The notes under the pieces are model-generated. The model saw only the letters and a list, made by a program, of their open reading frames with translations. It ran no database searches and was not told the origin of the DNA. DNA of 11,168 bases from Alphaproteobacteria bacterium (GTDB taxonomy: Bacteria; Pseudomonadota; Alphaproteobacteria; Micavibrionales; CSBR16-224). The stretch lies in contig SKHU01000036.1 of the NCBI GenBank assembly GCA_007116755.1, forward strand, positions 1 through 11,168, given 5' to 3'. Positions 1 through 6,970 of this stretch are shown in pieces. The translations under genes and the position numbers were made by a program. Position 1 is the stretch's first letter, and every line of letters starts with the position of its first letter.

Positions 1-1
1 C

Positions 2-520
2 GAACGGATCAACCGGCGAATCAACCAGATCGAACGCGAATATTTCAGCTATTACGAATTTATCGGAACAGTTGATCTGGATTCGTATAATTTTGAAGCG
101 GAAGTATTTCCACTCCATTCAAATTCACAATTAAACGGTGTCCGGCTGTTGAACGTATACCGTTATCCCAGCATCATGCATCAGGGGCAACAGGTTTGCT
201 CCCATGCTTTCGGCCGCGGCGAACAGAGGATTCGCAACTTTCTGCCGACAGCTTTCGGCGTTCGCCTGCCGTCATCAATCCATGTCCGGCAGATTTCAAT
301 GCCTCCGGATGCTGCTGAAAATTTTGTCCGTAGCGTCGAGTCGGATGAAAGAGGCCGTCGTAGGGTCTATCTGCGTTTTCGTATACGTTTAGACGCTATT
401 TCCGAGTTGCGCATGGACGAGTCAGTATATCCGGAAGTCATTTTTAACGGTCAGGTACTGGAACTGGATGTGTTCGCGGACAGAGATATGAATCACCACC
501 TCGCCAAACTGGAAATTTAA
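2..520 (+). CDS. Hypothetical protein, C-terminal part (5' end outside window)
   Basis: This frame is open from the window edge to a TAA stop at 518-520, giving at least 172 residues. A TTG at 149 could serve as a start, but the frame continues upstream without a stop and reads as plausible protein (beginning ERINRRINQIEREYFSYYEF), so I treat it as 5'-truncated. The visible part has a basic, coiled-coil-like start, then alternating hydrophobic and charged stretches that suggest a beta-rich soluble domain, including RVYLRFRIRLDAI near the middle and VIFNGQVLELDVFAD near the end. No transmembrane segment or catalytic motif is visible in this portion. I do not recognise the family. The ABC1 kinase gene starts 14 nt after its stop on the same strand, so the two are probably co-transcribed, but that alone does not give it a function. 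Confidence 0.7.
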   Translation, partial: ERINRRINQIEREYFSYYEFIGTVDLDSYNFEAEVFPLHSNSQLNGVRLLNVYRYPSIMHQGQQVCSHAFGRGEQRIRNFLPTAFGVRLPSSIHVRQISMPPDAAENFVRSVESDERGRRRVYLRFRIRLDAISELRMDESVYPEVIFNGQVLELDVFADRDMNHHLAKLEI

Positions 521-534
521 CCTCCGGAACGGAA

Positions 535-1908
535 ATGACAAAAAAAGACGGCGAAGATCAGGAAAGGCCGAAATCGCGTGCCTCGGGAAGGATCGCGCGC
601 TATGCGCGCGTGTCCACAACGATGGGCGGTCTGGCCGCACGGCTGGCGGGGGAACGGTATTTCGGCGTTGACATCAAACGCGACAAACACGCCATACAGC
701 TGACGGCAGCGCTGGGCAATCTGAAAGGCCCGCTGTTGAAAGTCGCGCAGCTTCTGGCGGTGATTCCGCAAGCGCTGCCGCCCGAATACGCGCAGGAATT
801 ACAAAAACTGCAGGCCAATGCGCCGCCGATGGGCTGGCCGTTCGTCAAACGCCGCATGACAGCCGAACTCGGGCCGGGCTGGCAGGAAAGATTTTCCGAT
901 TTTGGACGTGAAGCCGCCGCCGCCGCCTCGCTGGGGCAGGTACATAAAGCCGTCGGTACGGACGGGCGCGCACTGGCCTGCAAACTGCAATATCCCGACA
1001 TGGAAAGCGCCGTCGAGGCGGATTTGCGACAGCTGAAAATCATTTTCCGCATTTTTGAAAAATACGATAATTCCATCTCGGCCGACGAGATTTACGCAGA
1101 GATTACCGACCGGCTTTACGAGGAGCTTGATTACCGGCGCGAGGCGCGGCATCAGAAACTCTACACCCATATGCTGCGCGGAGAGAAAAATGTGCATGTG
1201 CCCGAAGTGGTCGATGAGCTGTCAACAGGGCGGCTTCTGACCTCAACATGGCTGGAAGGCAAAGGGTTGCTGGAGTTCAAAACCGCGCCGCAGGAGGTGC
1301 GCGACACGCTGGCGATGAATTTGTTCCGCGCATGGTATGTGCCGCTTTACCATTCCGGTATCATTCACGGCGATCCGCATCCGGGCAATTACACGGCGCA
1401 GGAGGATATGTCGATCAATCTGCTGGATTTCGGCTGTGTGCGGATTTTCCCGCCGCGTTTTGTCGAAGGCGTGATTATGCTCTACCGCGCCCTGCAGAAG
1501 GACGATAACGATATGGCGGCTGCCGCTTACCGCAATTGGGGATTTACGGATCTTTCACAGGAGCTGATCGATGTGCTGAATATCTGGGCGCGTTTTCTCT
1601 ATAATCCGATACTTGAAGACAAAATACGGCCGATTGGCGAGGTCGGCGAGACCGTTTACGGCCGCGACGTTGCCTCGAAAGTACATCGGGAGTTACGCAA
1701 TATTGGCGGGTTGAAAGTGCCGCGGGAATTCGTCTTTATGGATCGTGCAGCTTTGGGGATGGGTTCGGTTTTTCTCCATCTTCAGGCACAGATTAACTGG
1801 TTTCGCGTTTTTAACGACCTGATTGCAGACTTCTCCCTTGAGACGCTCGCAAAAACGCAGAAAGACGTCCTCGGACGTTTCGATCTCGACCTGCCGGATG
1901 CCGCATAA
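535..1908 (+). CDS. ABC1/UbiB-family (AarF/COQ8-like) atypical kinase
   Basis: 457 residues from the ATG at 535, with a purine-rich stretch (GGAACGGAA) just upstream. Family motifs appear in order: the KxGQ-type helix as KVAQ at residues 69-72; the Ala-rich loop that replaces the kinase P-loop (AAAAASLGQVH, about 127-137); the nucleotide-binding Lys in ALACKLQYP (K150); ELDYRREA at about 197-204; the catalytic loop HGDPHPGN at 278-285; and DFG at 298-300. In this family these are atypical kinase/ATPases linked to ubiquinone biosynthesis or lipid homeostasis, such as UbiB in bacteria and COQ8/ADCK in eukaryotes. It is shorter than E. coli UbiB and I see no clear C-terminal membrane anchor pair, so it is closer to soluble ABC1 proteins than to a strict UbiB orthologue. 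It follows an unrecognised gene by 14 nt. Its last 216 bp are overlapped by an antisense gene. Family assignment is firm; the substrate and exact role are inferred. Confidence 0.93.
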   Translation: MTKKDGEDQERPKSRASGRIARYARVSTTMGGLAARLAGERYFGVDIKRDKHAIQLTAALGNLKGPLLKVAQLLAVIPQALPPEYAQELQKLQANAPPMGWPFVKRRMTAELGPGWQERFSDFGREAAAAASLGQVHKAVGTDGRALACKLQYPDMESAVEADLRQLKIIFRIFEKYDNSISADEIYAEITDRLYEELDYRREARHQKLYTHMLRGEKNVHVPEVVDELSTGRLLTSTWLEGKGLLEFKTAPQEVRDTLAMNLFRAWYVPLYHSGIIHGDPHPGNYTAQEDMSINLLDFGCVRIFPPRFVEGVIMLYRALQKDDNDMAAAAYRNWGFTDLSQELIDVLNIWARFLYNPILEDKIRPIGEVGETVYGRDVASKVHRELRNIGGLKVPREFVFMDRAALGMGSVFLHLQAQINWFRVFNDLIADFSLETLAKTQKDVLGRFDLDLPDAA

Positions 1909-2679
1909 TTTTTTGACCTTTGACCAGAACCGGCTTGCCGCATCTGACGGTGCGGAGTGCGTCCGTGCGACAACATCGAAAATATCAATACCGATTGTCC
2001 AGGCCGGTTTGACATGCGCCCAAAGCTCCAGCATTTCTTTTCTGCGCCCGTGCCAAAGCTCGGGCGTGAAGATTTTATCCAGACAGCCGTTCCACGCCGC
2101 ATAGGCCAGCGGCGCATTCATGCGGCCGCGGCAACGCAGAAAATCCTCCGCCGTAAAACTTTCGCCGCCGCGTTTGAGAATTTCAACGACAAGACCGAAA
2201 TTATCCCATGTTTCTTTCTGGCAGAGGGCGTTTTCACCGTTTTTGTCCAGCAGAAACAGATCGGATTTGCGCAAATGGTCGCCGTACATCTGCAGTTTTG
2301 AAAACAGGGAAGTAAATTTTTCCGGCGAGGCGAACATGCGCGGCATATCTTCATAGCGGATACCGTATTGCAACAGCCTGTCCTCGCGCAGCTCTTCCCC
2401 CGCATCATAGGCAATGCGGCGTTTGGCGGACAGAAAATCAAAACTCTCGCGCGTCATTTTCGGCATCGGCAGGGTAAACCAGAAATCCTGCATCTCGTCG
2501 GGACGACCTTCCCAGTGCCGGATTGAAAAAAGATCCTCCAGCATTTCGGTCTGGCTGTCGAGATTATCGACGATTTTGTTATAAATAATGAAGGAAAAGA
2601 CCTGCCTTAGATACTCTTTCTCCAGACACAGTTTTTCAAACATTTTCCGGACATCCTGCGTGCAAATGGAACAATACAT
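1693..2679 (-). CDS. Probable ankyrin-like repeat protein, hypothetical
   Basis: 328 residues from the ATG at 2679; the stop (TAA) lies at 1695-1693, inside the antisense kinase gene. An alternative start is Met13 at 2643, which has an AGGA about 10 nt upstream, whereas the first ATG lacks a clear ribosome site. The middle (roughly residues 140-240) shows weak ankyrin-like spacing: LLDKNGENALCQKETW, LVVEILKRGGESFTAEDF, then APLAYAAWNGCLDKIFTPEL and a WHGRRKEMLELW segment. Proteins of this style (a short NGxTxL-like turn, a helix pair, then an FxPELWxGR linker) are, as I recall, found in some alphaproteobacteria. No signal peptide or membrane segment is visible, so a cytoplasmic protein is likely. 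The C-terminal 72 residues are encoded opposite the kinase gene in exact codon register and may be a later read-through extension. The gene is divergent from hisC. Function is unknown; the ankyrin label is an inference. Confidence 0.65.
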   Translation of the reverse strand: MYCSICTQDVRKMFEKLCLEKEYLRQVFSFIIYNKIVDNLDSQTEMLEDLFSIRHWEGRPDEMQDFWFTLPMPKMTRESFDFLSAKRRIAYDAGEELREDRLLQYGIRYEDMPRMFASPEKFTSLFSKLQMYGDHLRKSDLFLLDKNGENALCQKETWDNFGLVVEILKRGGESFTAEDFLRCRGRMNAPLAYAAWNGCLDKIFTPELWHGRRKEMLELWAHVKPAWTIGIDIFDVVARTHSAPSDAASRFWSKVKKLCGIRQVEIETSEDVFLRFCERLKGEVCNQVVKNAKPVNLCLKMEKNRTHPQSCTIHKDEFPRHFQPANIA

Positions 2680-2777
2680 GTTATATGATACAGAAAAATC
2701 CTTAAGAAAAACTTGACGGCAAAAACCGCTGATAATTCTTGAAAATCCGCGATAAATGCGGTATTTCTGTGCATCAC

Positions 2778-2786
2778 AAGGAGGAG
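2778..2786 (+). promoter_or_regulatory. Strong Shine-Dalgarno fixing the hisC start
   Basis: AAGGAGGAG lies 6 nt before the ATG at 2793 and is a near-perfect anti-16S match. It decides the hisC start against an upstream in-frame TTG at 2739, whose extra 18 residues do not resemble the aminotransferase N-terminus. Confidence 0.85.
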
Positions 2787-2792
2787 CGGAAC

Positions 2793-3881
2793 ATGACAGC
2801 GCAACGCAAACCGAAACCCGGTATTCTGGAGATCAGCCCCTATATCGGCGGCGAGGCAAAAATTGAAGGCGTGACCCGTTTTATCCGTCTGGCCTCGAAT
2901 GAAAACGCGCTCGGTTGCAGCGCTCTGGCGCAACAGGCCTATGCCGCACAGCTACAGGAACTGCACCGCTATCCCGACGGCAGCGCAACGGCGCTGCGTA
3001 CGGCGCTGGCGGAGGCGCACGGGCTGAAAGCCGGACAGATTGTCTGCGGCGCGGGCTCGGACGAGTTGATCTCGCTTTTGATCCGCGCCTATGCCGGACC
3101 GGGCGACGAGGTGCTCTACAGCCGTCACGGTTTTCTGATGTATGCGATCGGCGCAAAGGCGGTCGGCGCGACCCCCGTTGCGGCGGAGGAAAAAAACCTG
3201 ACCGCCGATGTCGATGCGCTGCTGGCGAAAGTCACGCCGAAAACAAAATTGCTGTTTCTGGCCAATCCGAACAATCCGACCGGAAGCTTTCTGCCGCGCG
3301 GGGAGTTGCACCGCCTGCGCGAAAACCTGCCCGAACACGTGCTGCTGGTGATTGATGCGGCCTATGCCGAATTTGCGGAAACGCTGCCCGATTACGAGAG
3401 CGGTGCGGAGATGGTCGATCGCTACGGCAATGTCGTGATGCTGCGTACTTTTTCCAAGATTTACGGTCTGGCCGGTCTGCGGCTGGGCTGGGGATATTTC
3501 CCGCCCGATGTTGCCGATGTCCTCAACCGTGTGCGCGGCCCGTTCAATGCCAGTGCCGTGGCGCAGGCCGCCGGAATTGCCGCGTTGCAGGATAAGGATT
3601 TTCTTGAAATCTCGCGCGCACATAACACGCAATGGCGCGCGTTTCTGGAAGAGGAGCTGCAAAAACTCGGCATCAATTGCCGCCCGAGTGCGGGGAATTT
3701 CCTGCTGGCGGAATTCGGCACAGAGGCGGAGAATATCCGCCAGAAACTGCGTGCGCAGGGGATTTTCATCCGCCAGATCGGCGCATATGGCCTGCCGGAA
3801 TATCTGCGCATCACCGTCGGCACGGAAGAGGAAAACCGCGAATTGTGCCGCGCGCTTGCCGAAATTCTGCGCAGCGGATAA
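2793..3881 (+). CDS. hisC: Histidinol-phosphate aminotransferase (class I/II PLP aminotransferase)
   Basis: 362 residues, the normal HisC length, from the ATG at 2793. It transfers an amino group between glutamate and imidazole-acetol phosphate in histidine synthesis, in the cytoplasm. Fold-type I PLP motifs are all present: SNEN at 35-38, YPDG at 60-63, GAGSDE at 86-91, NPNNPTG at 158-164, DAAYAEF at 188-194, the Schiff-base lysine in TFSKIYGLAGLRLGWG (K222), FNAS at 251-254, and the carboxylate-binding Arg in LRITVGT (R339). Alphaproteobacterial HisC proteins often also transaminate phenylpyruvate or hydroxyphenylpyruvate, so an aromatic aminotransferase role is possible. No other his or tyr genes lie in the window. 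It is the first gene of a + strand train with the nucleoside phosphorylase (41 nt gap) and the amidase, and is divergent from the ankyrin-like gene across a 113-bp AT-rich gap. Confidence 0.93.
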   Translation: MTAQRKPKPGILEISPYIGGEAKIEGVTRFIRLASNENALGCSALAQQAYAAQLQELHRYPDGSATALRTALAEAHGLKAGQIVCGAGSDELISLLIRAYAGPGDEVLYSRHGFLMYAIGAKAVGATPVAAEEKNLTADVDALLAKVTPKTKLLFLANPNNPTGSFLPRGELHRLRENLPEHVLLVIDAAYAEFAETLPDYESGAEMVDRYGNVVMLRTFSKIYGLAGLRLGWGYFPPDVADVLNRVRGPFNASAVAQAAGIAALQDKDFLEISRAHNTQWRAFLEEELQKLGINCRPSAGNFLLAEFGTEAENIRQKLRAQGIFIRQIGAYGLPEYLRITVGTEEENRELCRALAEILRSG

Positions 3882-3922
3882 ACTAAAGCGTCCATAAATC
3901 AAAACATTCAGGGAGCCGCCCG

Positions 3923-4774
3923 ATGACCGCCGCACATACCGAAAATGTCAAAAAATCCGCCGCACTGATCGCGGAAAAAATTAAAGGGGAAAAGCCGCGT
4001 CTGGCGCTGGTGCTGGGATCGGGTCTGGGCGGTTTTGCCGACAGGCTCGAAAACGCCGTGACCATCCCTTACAAAGACCTGCCCGGATTTCCGGTACCGA
4101 CAGTGGAAGGCCATAGCGGCGATATCGTGATCGGAACGCTCGGCGGCGTGCCGCTGCTGTGTCTGAAAGGGCGCGTTCATGCCTATGAAACCGATGATTT
4201 CATGCCGCTGAAAACGCTGGTGCGGACGCTGAAACAGCTTGGTATCGATACGCTGATGACAACCAGCTCCTGCGGCAGCCTGCATGACGATATGCCGCCC
4301 GGTTCGATCATGGCGATTGCCGATCATATCAATCTGATGGGCATCAATCCGCTGCTGGGCGAGAATGAAGACGATTTCGGCCCGCGCTTTCCGGCCATGA
4401 CCGGCGCGTGGAACAAGGAACTGCGCGGCGAGCTGCACAAGGCGGCGCAATCGGCGGAGATCCGTCTGCATGAAGGCGTGCTGGCGGCGTTTCGCGGCCC
4501 GTGTTTTGAAACACCGGCGGAAATCCGCATGACCCGCGTGATCGGCGCGGATGCGGTCGGCATGTCGGCCGTGCCGGAATGTATTCTGGCCGTGCATTGC
4601 GGTTTGAAGGTCGTCGGCTGCGCCGTCATCACCAATATGGCAGCAGGGATGCGCGATGAAACGCTCAGCCACGACCAGACATTGTCGGGCGCAAAACTCG
4701 CGCATGAGAATCTGACGCGGCTGATCGAAAAATTCGTGACGCGTTTTTCCGCCCATAACAAAGCCGCTGCGTGA
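3923..4774 (+). CDS. Purine nucleoside phosphorylase (trimeric, PNP/MTAP family)
   Basis: 283 residues from the ATG at 3923, with GGGAG about 7 nt upstream. Catalyses phosphorolysis of (deoxy)inosine or guanosine to base plus ribose-1-phosphate in purine salvage. Family motifs: the phosphate loop GSGLG at 32-36, the EGHSG turn at 62-66, GRVHAYE at 83-89, DHINLMGINPL at about 134-144, the base-binding Glu in FETPAEIR (E196), AVGMSAVPE at 211-219, and ITNMAAGM at 236-243 with the Asn that reads the 6-oxo group. This points to 6-oxopurine specificity of the low-molecular-mass trimeric class, not hexameric DeoD. The loop usually written TNAAGG(S)L is TSSCGSL here (114-120), which is unusual in the substrate site. 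The gene sits between hisC and an amidase gene that starts 13 nt after its stop. Names used for such proteins include punA, deoD and xapA; I leave the symbol blank. Confidence 0.92.
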   Translation: MTAAHTENVKKSAALIAEKIKGEKPRLALVLGSGLGGFADRLENAVTIPYKDLPGFPVPTVEGHSGDIVIGTLGGVPLLCLKGRVHAYETDDFMPLKTLVRTLKQLGIDTLMTTSSCGSLHDDMPPGSIMAIADHINLMGINPLLGENEDDFGPRFPAMTGAWNKELRGELHKAAQSAEIRLHEGVLAAFRGPCFETPAEIRMTRVIGADAVGMSAVPECILAVHCGLKVVGCAVITNMAAGMRDETLSHDQTLSGAKLAHENLTRLIEKFVTRFSAHNKAAA

Positions 4775-4787
4775 GTTGCTAACCCTT

Positions 4788-5522
4788 ATGGAGATCATTG
4801 ACAGCCCTTCACCGAATTTCAACGACCGCCGCCTCGCCGAAGGCGCGGGGCCGGATATGCTGATTTTGCATTATACCGATACCAAAACCGCTTTCGAGGC
4901 GCTGTCGCTGCTGCAATCGGAAGAAAAACAGGTCAGCGCCCATTATCTGGTGGATGAGGACGGCACGATCTATCAGCTGGTTGCGGAAGACAAACGCGCA
5001 TGGCACGCGGGCGTATCATATTGGGACGGGGAAACGGATATCAATTCCCGCTCGATCGGTATTGAAATCCAGAATCCGGGGCACGGCAACGGCTATCGCA
5101 AATTTCCCGAAAAACAGATGCAGGCCGTCGCCGCACTGTGCAAAGAGATCTTATCCCGCCATGATATTCCGCCGCACCGCGTGCTGGGGCATTCCGATAT
5201 TGCGCCGGACAGAAAACGCGATCCGGGCGAATTGTTCGACTGGAAATTTCTGGCAAAGCACGGCATCGGCCTGTGGCCTGATGTCACGGAAGACGACCGC
5301 ACACATGGCGGAGAATTCTTAAAGGAAATGGCCGCTTTCGGCTATAATACCGGCCTGCCGCGCGATGTGCTGGAGGATGCCTTCGCACAGCATTTCATCC
5401 GCGACGACACAAAATCCGAAAACCCCGCCGCATTGCTGACCGCATTAAACCGCGCCAAAAACGCCGCGCCGCGCCGCAATGCGGACAGGAAAAAATCCTC
5501 CAATCCCAAAAACATCAAATAA
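4788..5522 (+). CDS. N-acetylmuramoyl-L-alanine amidase, AmpD/AmiD-like
   Basis: 244 residues from the ATG at 4788; an in-frame TTG at 4776 would add only MLTL and is less likely. This is the Amidase_2 (type 2, zinc) fold, which cuts the MurNAc-L-Ala bond. Visible elements are the opening SPSPNFNDRR, the first zinc His in LILHYT (H28), AHYLVDEDG at 51-59, the WHAG motif near 72, the catalytic Glu in SIGIEIQNPG (E93), the second His in VLGHSDIAP (H135), and Lys/Asp in DRKRDPGE (K143, D145). No signal peptide or lipobox is seen, so it probably acts in the cytoplasm on recycled 1,6-anhydro muropeptides as AmpD does, although sequence style and length resemble AmiD. After residue 175 there is a degenerate peptidoglycan-binding-like helical segment and then a Lys/Asn-rich tail. 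It follows the phosphorylase by 13 nt and is probably translationally coupled. Its stop is 11 bp from the convergent sensor kinase gene. Confidence 0.9.
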   Translation: MEIIDSPSPNFNDRRLAEGAGPDMLILHYTDTKTAFEALSLLQSEEKQVSAHYLVDEDGTIYQLVAEDKRAWHAGVSYWDGETDINSRSIGIEIQNPGHGNGYRKFPEKQMQAVAALCKEILSRHDIPPHRVLGHSDIAPDRKRDPGELFDWKFLAKHGIGLWPDVTEDDRTHGGEFLKEMAAFGYNTGLPRDVLEDAFAQHFIRDDTKSENPAALLTALNRAKNAAPRRNADRKKSSNPKNIK

Positions 5523-5533
5523 TTTAACACAGC

Positions 5534-6922
5534 CTAAAGCGGCAGGCGGATGCGGACGCAGAGGCCGGATTTGCCGCCGATGCGGTCTTCCAGAAGAATC
5601 TGTCCGCCATGTGCGTGCAGAATATCCTGCGCCACGGACAGGCCGAGTCCGACGCCGCCGGTTTCGGGATTGCGGGATTCCTCCAGCCTGAGGAACGGTT
5701 TGAAAACGTCCTCCCGCAGTTTTTCGGGAATACCGGGCCCGTCATCTTCGATTCTGATTTCCGCCGCGGAGCGTCCGTCTTCATTTTCAATACGCGCCAG
5801 CGTCACATAGGCTTTTGTGCCGTATTTACAGGCATTCTCCAGAATATTGCCAAGCGCCCGCGCCAGCGCCAGCGGCCGCAGCTGCGCCTGTGCAGACGGC
5901 CATTTTCCGGTATCGCAATCAATCACGCAGCCCTGACGCTGCGCATCTTCAACGGTTTTCAGCAGCAATTTGTCCAGCATCACGCTTTCCGGCGCTTCCT
6001 CCTGATCGCCTTTGGCAAAGGCCAGATAGCCGTCGAGCATTTTTTCCATCGCCTCAAGATCGCTTTTCAGCCCTGCGGCGGTTTCCGTATCCTCCAGCAT
6101 TTCCACTTCGATTTTCATGCGGGTCACGGGCGTGCGCAAATCATGCGAAATGCCGTTCAGCATCGCCGTGCGCTGTTCGATCTGGCGGCGGATGCGCTCG
6201 CGCATTTTTAAGAAAGCGGCTGCCGCCTGCCGCACTTCCAGCGCACCTTCCGGACGGAATCTCGGCGCGTCCAGCCCACGTCCGAAACGGTCCACCGCAA
6301 CAGCCAGCCGCCGGATCGGGCGGATCTGGTTGCGCATAAACAAAACGGCGATGGAAAACAGCAAAACGGAACTGCCCAGCATCCACAGCACGAAAATATA
6401 CGCTGTCGAGGTAAACAGGCGGCTTTCAATCATGCCGATCGTCAACACGCCGCCGCCCTGCGCCGGATCGGGCGCGATGCGGATTTCCACAAAACGGTCG
6501 CGCCCCGGTGCGGTACCGACCAGAAAATCGCGGGGAATATCGCGCTCCAGAATCTCCGTCAGAACCGGCGACATATTCAGCCAGCGCCCGATTTTTCCGT
6601 GCTCCCCTGTCAAAACGCCCGTTGGATCAAAGGAAATATGCAGCCCCTTGCCCGCCATCAATTCGGCGATTTGTTCGACGATGTCCTCTTCCGATGCACT
6701 GCCGCGCATATCTTCAAACTGCCTCAGCGTCATCGCCGCATCACCGGAGACGGCCGTTGCCAGACGGAACCCGACAGCGCTCCAGTGCCGTTCCAGAAAA
6801 ATAAAACAGACAATCACCTGCAGCAGCATGGCAGGCACAATGATAATCATCACCGTGCGCCAGAACAGCGTGCGCGGCATAAACCGTTTCAGGACGTTGC
6901 CGTAGGGAACGGGAATACGCAT
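5534..6922 (-). CDS. EnvZ-like membrane sensor histidine kinase
   Basis: 462 residues from the ATG at 6922. Domains in order: transmembrane segment 1 (about 22-43, TVMIIIVPAMLLQVIVCFIF); a periplasmic sensor region of about 130 residues; transmembrane segment 2 (about 174-196); HAMP (about 197-250); a HisKA dimerisation helix with the phospho-acceptor in NGISHDLRTPVTRMK (H260); then the HATPase_c domain with the N box LENACKYG (N363), the G1 box DDGPGIP at 393-399 and the G2 box GGVGLGLS at 422-429. The H-box matches the EnvZ/OmpR class. No response regulator gene is in the window, so its partner is encoded elsewhere. It follows guaB by 52 nt on the same strand. The start has no Shine-Dalgarno; the space is filled by a tandem repeat. 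Met15 (6880) is an alternative start but also lacks a good ribosome site. Classification is firm; the signal sensed is unknown. Confidence 0.93.
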   Translation of the reverse strand: MRIPVPYGNVLKRFMPRTLFWRTVMIIIVPAMLLQVIVCFIFLERHWSAVGFRLATAVSGDAAMTLRQFEDMRGSASEEDIVEQIAELMAGKGLHISFDPTGVLTGEHGKIGRWLNMSPVLTEILERDIPRDFLVGTAPGRDRFVEIRIAPDPAQGGGVLTIGMIESRLFTSTAYIFVLWMLGSSVLLFSIAVLFMRNQIRPIRRLAVAVDRFGRGLDAPRFRPEGALEVRQAAAAFLKMRERIRRQIEQRTAMLNGISHDLRTPVTRMKIEVEMLEDTETAAGLKSDLEAMEKMLDGYLAFAKGDQEEAPESVMLDKLLLKTVEDAQRQGCVIDCDTGKWPSAQAQLRPLALARALGNILENACKYGTKAYVTLARIENEDGRSAAEIRIEDDGPGIPEKLREDVFKPFLRLEESRNPETGGVGLGLSVAQDILHAHGGQILLEDRIGGKSGLCVRIRLPL

Positions 6923-6931
6923 AATATCAAT

Positions 6932-6970
6932 AAATCGGTTTAATCGGTTTAAATCGGTTTAAATCGGTTT
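6932..6970. repeat. Four tandem 10-bp direct repeats (AAATCGGTTT)
   Basis: Copies lie at 6932-6941, 6942-6950 (one A missing, 9 bp), 6951-6960 and 6961-6970. Each unit is an imperfect palindrome (AAA-n-CG-n-TTT). Read on the + strand, the hexamer GGTTTA recurs with starts at 6937, 6946 and 6956, and GGTTTC at 6966. The array fills most of the 52-bp gap between the guaB stop and the sensor kinase ATG and occupies the ribosome-binding position of that kinase. One helical turn per unit is the geometry used by OmpR-family response regulators, but a neutral slippage repeat is equally consistent with the sequence. Confidence 0.9.

Noticed and set aside
2713..2736. Promoter candidate TTGACG ... GATAAT upstream of hisC
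   Set aside because: The hexamers are only about 12 bp apart, too close for a sigma-70 promoter. With a 17-bp spacer there is no acceptable -10.
2739..2792. N-terminal extension of hisC from a TTG start
   Set aside because: No Shine-Dalgarno for the TTG, while AAGGAGGAG stands 6 nt before the ATG at 2793, which gives the normal HisC length.
2952..3935. 327-codon - strand open frame opposite hisC
   Set aside because: Opposite a complete PLP aminotransferase with all motifs; composition is that of an antisense shadow, with no ribosome site.
3908..4822. 304-codon - strand open frame opposite the nucleoside phosphorylase
   Set aside because: Shadow of a gene with intact PNP motifs; rich in His, Arg and Gln, no domain visible.
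6117..6905. 262-codon + strand open frame opposite the sensor kinase
   Set aside because: The kinase on the - strand has ordered TM, HAMP, HisKA and HATPase motifs; the antisense frame is Ser/Arg-rich and featureless.
6932..6970. CRISPR array or insertion-sequence end
   Set aside because: Units are 10 bp with no unique spacers, there are no cas genes, and no transposase or terminal inverted repeats are nearby.
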